Positions 1-6,902 of a stretch of DNA of 15,188 nt are shown piece after piece (within the stretch, counting starts at the first letter, position 1; every line of letters begins with the position of its first letter). Location: the NCBI GenBank assembly GCA_937899935.1, contig CALCOW010000362.1:1-15188 (forward strand). Direction: 5' to 3'. A model generated the notes under the pieces. It was not told the DNA's origin and made no database searches. It saw nothing but the letters and a program-made list of their open reading frames with translations. The DNA comes from an uncultured Phycisphaerae bacterium (GTDB taxonomy: Bacteria; Planctomycetota; Phycisphaerae; Phycisphaerales; SM1A02). The translations under genes were made by a program, and so were the position numbers.

Positions 1-75
1 GCGATCGAAGCCGCCATCGGACAAGCGAAGAAAAAGGCCGAGGAGATGGAAAACGAAGCAGAGAAAACTGGATAG
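1..75 (+). CDS. 3' end of an unidentified upstream gene (partial)
   Basis: Reading from base 1 in frame 1 gives 24 codons and then a TAG stop at 73-75. The visible tail is strongly charged and rich in Ala, Glu and Lys, with the pattern of an amphipathic or coiled-coil C-terminus (QAKKKAEEMENEAEK). The start lies outside the window, so the family cannot be named. The next open frame begins directly after this stop in the same phase, which suggests that the gene belongs to the same plus-strand transcription unit as the DUF255 gene. Certainty is limited because only 24 residues are visible. Confidence 0.5.
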   Translation, partial: AIEAAIGQAKKKAEEMENEAEKTG

Positions 76-135
76 ATGAGATTCTACGATCCGGATGTTT
101 CGAACCCTCGAACACCAGGAAACGTAGCCATTGCT

Positions 136-2574
136 ATGAACAAAACAGGCAAGATGACGCCATTCGTGCTTAGTTTTTTTTCACTGATCATCCTAAGCGC
201 CGTCGGTGCAACATCTATTGCGACATCCTCTAGCCAACACGAATCTGAGGATAAGGAATTAATCTATCAACCGCGACTTGTTGAGGCTGGTGGCCAAGGA
301 CATGCCCACACCAATCGCCTGATCAAAGAAACCAGCCCCTATCTCTTACAACACGCGCACAACCCAGTGAATTGGTATCCCTGGGGACAAGAGGCCTTTG
401 ACGCTGCCATTACCCAAGATAAACCGATCCTCTTGAGCATTGGCTATGCCACGTGCTATTGGTGCCATGTGATGGAACGAGAGAGTTTTGAAGATGATGA
501 AGTAGCTGCCTATATCAATGAGCACTTCATACCCATCAAAGTCGACCGAGAACAACGCCCCGATGTCGATCAGCTTTACATGACTTCCACACACGTGATG
601 TCAAATCGTGGTGGCTGGCCGTTGAATATCTTTCTTGAACCATCTGAGAGAAAACCTTTTTTCAGCGGGACTTATTTTCCCAAAGAGACACGCGGCCAGC
701 GAGAGGGCTTTCTTTCAGTTCTCGCCAAGCGCAACAGCGAGTGGAACAATCAAAGACCGACTGTCCTAAGTCGAGCGAATAACATCGCCCAATTAGTCGC
801 ACAGGAATATGCCAGCCCAAAGAGTAATGTGCGCATCAATCAGGCACACTTAACCAGTGCTATGGACGACTTCATGGCGAATTTTGATCAGTCTTTTGGA
901 GGCTTTCAAAGGCGGTGGCCAAAGTTCCCTTTGCCATCAAGTCTCCTTTTTCTCATGGAGGCGGGATGGGACCGCCCTGATGTGCAGTCTGCTCTTTTAT
1001 TCACACTTGATCGTATGGCCATGGGTGGCATCTACGATCAAGTCGCTGGAGGATTTCATCGTTACAGCACTGATCGACAGTGGCTGATTCCACACTTCGA
1101 GAAGATGTTGTATGACAATGCACAGCTCGCAGTGATTTATGCACGAGCTTATGAGCTCACTGGCGACGATTACTACGCTGAGATCACACGCGAAATTCTT
1201 GATTATGTGCTACGAGAAATGACCGCTGCTGATGGGCGGTTCTTTAGCGCGCAGGATGCGGAAGCGGCCCATCGTGAAGGCGGAACGCACGTTTGGACCC
1301 GAACACAAATCGAAGAAGCCCTTAAGAATGCAGATCTCGAAGAAGACATCGATTTTGCCATCGTCGCGTACGGTCTTGATCGCCCGCCATTTTTTGTTGA
1401 TCCACATCACCCAGAAGACGAACCGACGTATATCCTCAACCTTCCTGAAACACCAGTCAAACTCGCTGCAGAGATTGGGATTTCAGGCAGTGAGTTTCAA
1501 CGGCGAATGACTCGTGTCAACAAGGCACTGCTCACGGCGCGCTATCAACGCCTGCAACCGATCACTGATGACAAAACACTCACGGCCTGGAATGGACTGA
1601 TGATCTGGGCATTCGCCGAAGCAGGAAGGGCGTTGCGAAACCGCGCCTATTTAGATGCTGCCGAAGCCAACGTAGCCTTCTTACGCAACAACATGATGAA
1701 AGAAGATGGCAGACTCTGGCGAACTTATCACAATGGATCTATTCAAATCGATGGTTTTCTTGAAGACTACGCCTATCTCATCCAAGGTTTGCTGTCGCTC
1801 TATGAAATCAAGCGAGATGATACGTATCTTGAAATGGCGATCGCCTTAACCCAACAAGCCAAAAACCAATTTTGGGATAAGACCAGCGGAGGCTACTACG
1901 ACACCCTCTCTGATCAATCAGATCTCTTTGTCCGTAGCCGAGTGTTTAGAGACGGCGCCGTTCCGAGCCCGAATGCCGTTATGGCCAACAACCTCGCCAA
2001 GCTGGCTGATCTCACAAGCGAGCAAGCGTATGTACAAGATGGGCTCGCAACCATCGATATGCTCTCCGTACCTGCGATGCGTCAACTACGAGGTCATCCT
2101 CTGACCATGCTCGCTCTACATCACTTTTACCAAGCCCAGGGCGATGGAATTGCTCCAGATGCCGTCGCAGACGCTCGAGATGAACTACCGCTTGAAGTTC
2201 ACATCAGCCCGAAGACCATCACGATCGACAAAGGACAATCTGCCACCGTTGATGTTGAATTGAGTATTCGTTCGGGCATGCATCTGAACGCGCACAAACC
2301 AGGCGACCCGAGGCTTGTACCGACAGAAATTCGAATCGTTGGAAGTAAAGGGCTTGCCATAAGCGTGGACTACCCTGAAGGCGAACTCTATCGAAGTGAA
2401 CTCAGAATATACAAAGGCAAGGTCACCTTACCAGTGACTATTCAGCACACTGGCACCATGACTGGAACGCCAAGACTGATGCTGACTTACCAGCCATGTA
2501 CCGATCAGCTGTGCCTGCCATCAGTTGGATTAATGCTTCCCTTGTCGATTCGCCAATCAGAGCATGCTCAATAA
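136..2574 (+). CDS. Exported DUF255 (YyaL/SSP411-type) thioredoxin-fold protein fused to a DsbD-alpha-like domain
   Basis: From ATG 136 the protein has 812 residues. Residues 1-30 look like a Sec signal peptide (MNKTGKMTPF then a hydrophobic stretch), so an envelope location is likely. Residues about 59-220 match the DUF255/Thioredox_DsbH family, with NPVNWYPW and the redox motif C107-Y-W-C110-H. Residues about 240-660 resemble the (alpha/alpha)6 barrel that follows this domain in YyaL/SSP411 proteins. Residues about 684-806 resemble the N-terminal DsbD (DsbC/PF11412-type) immunoglobulin-like domain and end in YQPC788TDQLC793LP, the usual cysteine pair of that fold. The biochemical role of DUF255 proteins is unsettled; thiol-disulfide exchange is an inference. 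ATG 76 is in frame, directly after the previous stop, but would add 20 hydrophilic residues before the signal peptide, so 136 is preferred. Neither start has a strong Shine-Dalgarno sequence. First gene of a four-gene run. Confidence 0.9.
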   Translation: MNKTGKMTPFVLSFFSLIILSAVGATSIATSSSQHESEDKELIYQPRLVEAGGQGHAHTNRLIKETSPYLLQHAHNPVNWYPWGQEAFDAAITQDKPILLSIGYATCYWCHVMERESFEDDEVAAYINEHFIPIKVDREQRPDVDQLYMTSTHVMSNRGGWPLNIFLEPSERKPFFSGTYFPKETRGQREGFLSVLAKRNSEWNNQRPTVLSRANNIAQLVAQEYASPKSNVRINQAHLTSAMDDFMANFDQSFGGFQRRWPKFPLPSSLLFLMEAGWDRPDVQSALLFTLDRMAMGGIYDQVAGGFHRYSTDRQWLIPHFEKMLYDNAQLAVIYARAYELTGDDYYAEITREILDYVLREMTAADGRFFSAQDAEAAHREGGTHVWTRTQIEEALKNADLEEDIDFAIVAYGLDRPPFFVDPHHPEDEPTYILNLPETPVKLAAEIGISGSEFQRRMTRVNKALLTARYQRLQPITDDKTLTAWNGLMIWAFAEAGRALRNRAYLDAAEANVAFLRNNMMKEDGRLWRTYHNGSIQIDGFLEDYAYLIQGLLSLYEIKRDDTYLEMAIALTQQAKNQFWDKTSGGYYDTLSDQSDLFVRSRVFRDGAVPSPNAVMANNLAKLADLTSEQAYVQDGLATIDMLSVPAMRQLRGHPLTMLALHHFYQAQGDGIAPDAVADARDELPLEVHISPKTITIDKGQSATVDVELSIRSGMHLNAHKPGDPRLVPTEIRIVGSKGLAISVDYPEGELYRSELRIYKGKVTLPVTIQHTGTMTGTPRLMLTYQPCTDQLCLPSVGLMLPLSIRQSEHAQ

Positions 2575-2583
2575 CCTAAAGAT

Positions 2584-3924
2584 ATGTCAATACAAAAACC
2601 ATCACATAAGCAGCTGCCATCTAAACAAGTTCGCCCCTTAGGTTTCTTTGAATCTGTACTGACCGAAGTATTCGAGATATTTCCAGGCGCATCCCAGATG
2701 GTGGGCATCGCAAGTATCCATGGACTTATGTCCCCGGAGATTTTTCAAAATACCTGGAAGCTGCTCTATCAAAAACATCCGTTCTTGAGATGTCGAGTCA
2801 ATCGCGACAATGACCGATTGTCATTTGTTGAAGACGTTGTTTTTGAGGATATTGTGATCGAAATTTTGGATTCGCCAACTGGCGAAGAGCCGCGGGCTTC
2901 CTTTAATCGACACCTCAATGAACCAATCAAACAGCATCGATCACTTTGGCATTCAACGATGTTTAGACCTTCACCTCTAGGCGATCCTCAACGCTGGTGG
3001 CTGCTGCTCAAAATTAGCCACTCGATCACAGATGGCCTAAGCGCAGCGATGCTTATTGATGATTTCCTATCGGTGGCCGCGCGCATGGAGAGAGATATAC
3101 CCATTAATCAAGATAGCTTTGCAATTCCAGAGCCTATTGAACAAAGTATCCAACCAGCAATAACGCTCGAAGATTTTATGGCGAGTAGCGAAGAGCTTGC
3201 CAAACCAATACCAACACCCACACACTGGCCTATGGACAAGTACGTTCCATGTGAATCACGATCCGTTCATACTCGTTTTGAACAACTGACTCCCGATAGA
3301 GTCGCGAGACTGAGAGATCTTGCCCATGAAAAAGGTACAACCTTACAGGGCGTGATCGCAGCGGCCAATCAAATCGCGACAGCACGTTTTCTAGGAAAGA
3401 CGATCAATCTTGACCTCTCGACACCAGTTGATTTGCGAAACAGATGCAAGATACCGCGATCAAGACATGAGATGTCATTATCTGTCAGCCTCGTTCCAAC
3501 CGCACAACCTGGCGTTGCTCCAGATGCAGATCCTTGGATGTTGGCATGCGATTATCATGAAATATTAGAGCAAAATATCCCTCGATTACAGACATGGCCA
3601 ATGGAATTTACATCTGAAGAAATTCGTGATATCGCAAATAGTTGGTCTGCCACTTCCGCTGTGTTTGAACACGGCGCAACGATTACGAATCTTGGATACC
3701 TAAGTTTTGAAAAAGAACACGGTCGCTTTACAATCGAGCACCTTAATTTCATGGCCAATGTTTGCGGTGGCGCTTGTCCGCTCGTGATCCTAGTGCTGAC
3801 ACTGCCAAACGGCGAACTTCATTTTACCTTCGGTTGGATGGCGCCACTTATGAGTGATCATTCTGCCAACATTCTCATTGATGCGATGTTAGGAATTCTC
3901 GAAGACATGGATTCCAACACATGA
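2584..3924 (+). CDS. Condensation-domain / PapA-like acyltransferase
   Basis: This 446-residue soluble protein has the layout of the CoA-dependent acyltransferase superfamily (NRPS condensation domains, PapA5, alcohol acetyltransferases, WS/DGAT). The key motif is S145-H146-S-I-T-D150-G151 in KISHSITDGLSA. It corresponds to HHxxxDG with the first His replaced by Ser and the catalytic second His and the Asp-Gly kept. A second family landmark is STPVDLRNR, matching the conserved PVN-R region of condensation domains, and FGW (416-418) lies near the C-terminus. There is no carrier or adenylation domain, so it is a stand-alone enzyme, probably moving an acyl group from CoA or a carrier protein to an alcohol or amine. 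The substrate cannot be read from the sequence. The gene starts 9 bases after the DUF255 stop without an obvious Shine-Dalgarno sequence, and its stop overlaps the next start (ATGA, 3921-3924), so translational coupling is likely. Confidence 0.75.
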   Translation: MSIQKPSHKQLPSKQVRPLGFFESVLTEVFEIFPGASQMVGIASIHGLMSPEIFQNTWKLLYQKHPFLRCRVNRDNDRLSFVEDVVFEDIVIEILDSPTGEEPRASFNRHLNEPIKQHRSLWHSTMFRPSPLGDPQRWWLLLKISHSITDGLSAAMLIDDFLSVAARMERDIPINQDSFAIPEPIEQSIQPAITLEDFMASSEELAKPIPTPTHWPMDKYVPCESRSVHTRFEQLTPDRVARLRDLAHEKGTTLQGVIAAANQIATARFLGKTINLDLSTPVDLRNRCKIPRSRHEMSLSVSLVPTAQPGVAPDADPWMLACDYHEILEQNIPRLQTWPMEFTSEEIRDIANSWSATSAVFEHGATITNLGYLSFEKEHGRFTIEHLNFMANVCGGACPLVILVLTLPNGELHFTFGWMAPLMSDHSANILIDAMLGILEDMDSNT

Positions 3925-4589
3925 CACGAAACACGTCTGATCGTGTCTGTGCACAAGTTCGAATTCAAGCCATTGACGAGCAACTCGTCAAACCCACTGA
4001 TGGCAGATCGCCGATTACCGATCCCACAACCATTTCCGCAATACATGCAACACCACGTGGCGCCTTTATTCCCTCTGTACCTGCGAATGAAGTTTGGGCT
4101 GACCGGCCGCACAGCATTGGTTTTGGCCAGACCATCTCTCAACCCTATGTCGTTGGATTAATAACACAGTTTGTGGCCGCGACGCATCCGCAGCGCGTCC
4201 TAGAAATTGGCGCAGGATGTGGATATCAAGCAGGCGTACTCTCACATATTGCCCAATCTGTGTTCACCATTGAGATCATCCAACCACTTGCTGAGAGTGC
4301 CCACAAAAATCTCAAAGAGCTGCACTACAACAATGTCCACACCCGGTGTGGTGATGGACATGAAGGATGGCCCACCGAGGCCCCATTCCAAGCGATCGTG
4401 CTTTCATGCGCGGCCCCGGAAATACCAAAAAACCTCTGGAGCCAGCTTGCCATCGGAGGGCGTTTAATTGCACCAATTCGACATGCTGATGGCCATCAGC
4501 AATTGATGATATATGACAAAGGTCCGGACAATGAACCGAAGTCTATGACATCGATTCGTGTCCGATTTGTGCCACTGACCAGCAAATGA
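3921..4589 (+). CDS. pcm: Protein-L-isoaspartate O-methyltransferase
   Basis: This 222-residue enzyme would methylate L-isoaspartyl residues in aged proteins using S-adenosylmethionine, starting their repair to normal aspartate. The family signatures are all visible: ATPRGAFIP (43-51), the loop IGFGQTISQPYVV (66-78), SAM-binding motif I VLEIGAGCGYQAGVL (93-107), TIE (117-119), the GDG motif (144-146) and a C-terminal GGRLIAPI (179-186). The N-terminus is about 15-20 residues longer than the typical 208-residue enzyme and has no signal peptide, so it is probably cytoplasmic. The start codon overlaps the acyltransferase stop by four bases. The gene is usually single-copy housekeeping or stress-survival equipment. 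Here it sits between an acyltransferase and an ion channel. No odd residues were noticed in the SAM-binding core. Confidence 0.93.
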   Translation: MTRNTSDRVCAQVRIQAIDEQLVKPTDGRSPITDPTTISAIHATPRGAFIPSVPANEVWADRPHSIGFGQTISQPYVVGLITQFVAATHPQRVLEIGAGCGYQAGVLSHIAQSVFTIEIIQPLAESAHKNLKELHYNNVHTRCGDGHEGWPTEAPFQAIVLSCAAPEIPKNLWSQLAIGGRLIAPIRHADGHQQLMIYDKGPDNEPKSMTSIRVRFVPLTSK

Positions 4590-4628
4590 TCTGGAGCGAT
4601 TGCCACCATCATCGCCGATAGAGCGGTT

Positions 4629-5366
4629 ATGGAACATTCTGCAAGAAAACACCGGCTTCTCTCACACCTTCCCTCAATTCATATCGGTGGATACATGTGG
4701 CTGCTCGCAGCGCTACTCGTTCTACTAATCATCGCCCCACTTCTTTCAAGCTTTACTGTATTCACACTTCGACTCAGCGCACTACTGAGCTTATTTGTTC
4801 TGCTGGCTGGCATATTTGCTGTCAGCCGAAGTCGGATCGCGGTATACACACTAAGTATTTTGGCTTTGTGTGCTGTCGTACTTGAACTACTTCATCATTT
4901 CGGAATGAACGATTGGTCTGCAATAACGGCAAACTTCTTTGCACTCTTTTTCTTGACTGGGCTCTTCATTATTGTGGAGTACGATGTCTTCTCTGACCGA
5001 CAAGTGACCCTTGAAACATTGGCAGGTGCATGCTGCGGTTACATTTTAATGGCTGCAATATTTGCTTCTATTTACTCGATATTGCTGCAATATAATCCTG
5101 AAGGTTTGTCCTTGTGGGAAGGGACCACCTTCAAGAGTAGTGACATTATTTTTCAGGGAGAGAAGTATGGTGTGCTTGGGTACTTCAGTATCACAACGCT
5201 CACCACTCTTGGCTATGGCGACATCTTCCCAAACTCGCAAGCAACACGAAGTACCGCAGCCATTGAAGCCATTTTTGGGCAGTTGTACCTGGCTGTGATC
5301 GTTGCACGTCTGGTGGGGATGTACATCACCAGTCGATCAGTCGTCCAACCAGCCGCCGACCGATGA
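4629..5366 (+). CDS. Six-helix potassium-channel-like membrane protein
   Basis: The 245-residue protein has hydrophobic segments at about 22-43, 45-65, 69-90, 98-118, 130-153 and 207-234. Between the last two lies a pore loop with the K+ selectivity filter T192-T-L-G-Y-G-D198 in the context YFSITTLTTLGYGDIFP, which is characteristic of two-pore-helix channels (Ion_trans_2). None of the first four helices has the regular Arg/Lys spacing of a voltage-sensing S4, so gating by voltage is not supported. The C-terminus ends about ten residues after the last helix, so there is no RCK or cyclic-nucleotide domain. It is therefore best described as an ungated or unknown-gated K+-type channel of the inner membrane. 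The start at 4629 is 39 bases after pcm. An in-frame ATG at 4695 (MWLLAALL) preceded by GGTGGA is an alternative that would remove the basic N-terminal tail. Confidence 0.85.
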   Translation: MEHSARKHRLLSHLPSIHIGGYMWLLAALLVLLIIAPLLSSFTVFTLRLSALLSLFVLLAGIFAVSRSRIAVYTLSILALCAVVLELLHHFGMNDWSAITANFFALFFLTGLFIIVEYDVFSDRQVTLETLAGACCGYILMAAIFASIYSILLQYNPEGLSLWEGTTFKSSDIIFQGEKYGVLGYFSITTLTTLGYGDIFPNSQATRSTAAIEAIFGQLYLAVIVARLVGMYITSRSVVQPAADR

Positions 5367-5582
5367 CAGCAGCGGAAGAAGCCGCATTCAACTGAAGTCA
5401 GCTCAGCGGCCCCTACTGGCCTTGAGCGATCTTCTTAACGGCAACCTGACAGAGAGGGTCTTTGGCTGCAATTGGCGAGAACGACACCGACCAAAAAGAG
5501 CGCCGAGGTGGCCAAGAAGCCTCTTCGGAAGAATACGCGCGCTTCTGCAGATATTCATGTCAGATACGTGTACTCTGTTGAC
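5367..5582 (+). other. Intergenic stretch with no supported gene
   Basis: These 216 bases separate the channel gene from the ClpP/SppA-like gene. On the plus strand a TTG at 5472 opens a Lys/Arg/Thr-rich extension in frame with the downstream gene (ARTTPTKKSAEVAKKPLRKN), but it would bury the obvious signal peptide at 5583 and has no well-placed ribosome binding site. A minus-strand reading frame ends at about 5410 but has no credible start. I see no hairpin-plus-T-run terminator and no convincing promoter, although the downstream gene must be transcribed either from here or by read-through. Confidence 0.4.
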
Positions 5583-6854
5583 ATGAATAAGCTCAAACAA
5601 AACACCCTCATATGCCTCTCCCTTCTCATCCTGTCCGCCCTGGCTTACCTACCATCCCAAGCCCAGGCACAACAGACCAACGGGCGTTACATCACGATTC
5701 CAGTCGATGGACAAATTGGCATCGATACGCTCGCCGATGGGTTCTCGGAGACTCTTCGAATCGCGGGATCTGACCGCAGCAATAACTGTCTGATCCTCAC
5801 CTTTGACACTGACGGCGGCAGTGAGATAGAAGCGAAACGCATCATCGACATCATTGAACAGACTGATGATCGCTATCAACGAATCGGTATTGTCACGAAA
5901 TGCATCGGGCCAGCCCTGGGAATACTACTGACCTGTGAGCACATCTTCATTGCTGATCCAAGTCCAGCAGGAACCGTTCTCGAGTTTCACGCAGCATGGA
6001 CGATCGATTCAGGAAATACCGAGCAGGCGCTGAGAAGTCAGCAAAACCTGTATCGCAGGTTGGTTGCTGACAAGCCGCAGTGGAAGGCAGTGATCGACGC
6101 GATGATCGATCCGAATGTCGATCTCTACGCATGGAAAACTGATTCTGGTCAGATACGGGCCTCTAACACACGACCCGATGCGCCGGCGACTGTTGAACAC
6201 ATCGACCTCACCGAAGCACTGGGACTCACAGCAGATGCAGCGATCAAAGCCGGTCTTGCCAAGCAACTCAAAGATGGCATGGAAGGACTTGGACGCACCC
6301 TTGGCTATAGCACATTTAGGCCTGCCCAAACCTCTGGGGCAGCACTGATGGCTGCTGCGGTTTCAAGACGGGCTGAAAGTGAAAGTAAAATTGATACAAC
6401 GTTCGGGACTGCTTTCAACCTTATTTCTTCGGCACAAGACTTAATTAGTGACGTGCCACGACAGGAGTATTTCGCAAGACAGGCCGACCCCAGAAATGTG
6501 AGGTACCGGTCTCGATACGTCAGAACCTGGAGTCGATCACGATGGCGATTCACTGGTCCTTCTGTCCAGATTTGGCGCACTAATTCTGATAATGCTATTC
6601 AGCAATGGCAGACCCTTGTGAACTCGCTTGACCGCATCGCTCAGTTAGGAACACAGGCCCGTACGCAGGTGAACTGGCTGAAAGAACAATCAAGTAACTG
6701 GGCACCAGATGATCCTCGTATGGATGGCCTCAACTCTCTCGAGGGTGAACTGGAGGAATTGGTCTCAGGCGGCAAATCATTGCAGGTCATGCGCGATCAA
6801 GCCGTATCACAAATCAACTTTTTCCAAGAGAATCGCAATAGACCCGCGGTCTAG
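5583..6854 (+). CDS. Secreted ClpP/SppA-fold protein, probably lacking the catalytic serine
   Basis: From ATG 5583 the protein has 423 residues and a clear signal peptide (1-28, cleavage near AQA|QQ). Residues about 35-235 follow the ClpP/crotonase fold of SppA and NfeD-type serine proteases: ITIPVDGQIG, then LTFDTDGGSEIEAKRIID (matching the usual DTPGG region), then CIGPALGILLTCEHIFIADPSPAG. In active relatives the segment before ILL contains S-A-G/A with the nucleophilic Ser; here Gly109 seems to occupy that place and no Ser lies nearby. The protein may therefore be a non-catalytic or altered member. Residues 303-332 are rich in Arg, Tyr and Trp (RNVRYRSRYVRTWSRSRWRF), and the remainder is helical and charged. 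There is no C-terminal NfeD membrane region. TTG 5472 would give a longer form but hides the signal peptide. No strong Shine-Dalgarno sequence precedes 5583. It is convergent with the sulfatase gene. Confidence 0.7.
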   Translation: MNKLKQNTLICLSLLILSALAYLPSQAQAQQTNGRYITIPVDGQIGIDTLADGFSETLRIAGSDRSNNCLILTFDTDGGSEIEAKRIIDIIEQTDDRYQRIGIVTKCIGPALGILLTCEHIFIADPSPAGTVLEFHAAWTIDSGNTEQALRSQQNLYRRLVADKPQWKAVIDAMIDPNVDLYAWKTDSGQIRASNTRPDAPATVEHIDLTEALGLTADAAIKAGLAKQLKDGMEGLGRTLGYSTFRPAQTSGAALMAAAVSRRAESESKIDTTFGTAFNLISSAQDLISDVPRQEYFARQADPRNVRYRSRYVRTWSRSRWRFTGPSVQIWRTNSDNAIQQWQTLVNSLDRIAQLGTQARTQVNWLKEQSSNWAPDDPRMDGLNSLEGELEELVSGGKSLQVMRDQAVSQINFFQENRNRPAV

Positions 6855-6902
6855 TATCAACCCAAGCGTATTGACCACCGCGCTTCTATCAAAAGTACAG
6901 GC

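Noticed and set aside
5410..5560. Minus-strand peptide ending in KDPLCQVAVKKIAQGQ in the channel/protease gap
   Set aside because: The frame is open for only about 45 codons after a stop and has no usual start codon or ribosome binding site, so it could not be supported as a gene or remnant.
5472..5582. Lys/Arg-rich N-terminal extension of the ClpP/SppA-like protein from TTG 5472
   Set aside because: The signal peptide at ATG 5583 would become internal. The extension resembles a histone-tail composition only by chance of base content, and no well-spaced ribosome binding site is present.
5578..5583. Perfect TTGACA as a -35 promoter element
   Set aside because: It overlaps the start codon of the ClpP/SppA-like gene and no -10-like sequence follows at about 17 bases, so it cannot serve that gene.
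6855..6902. Possible terminator hairpin AAGCG...CGCTT between the convergent ClpP/SppA-like and sulfatase genes
   Set aside because: The stem is only five base pairs with a loop of about 12 bases and no T-run on either side.
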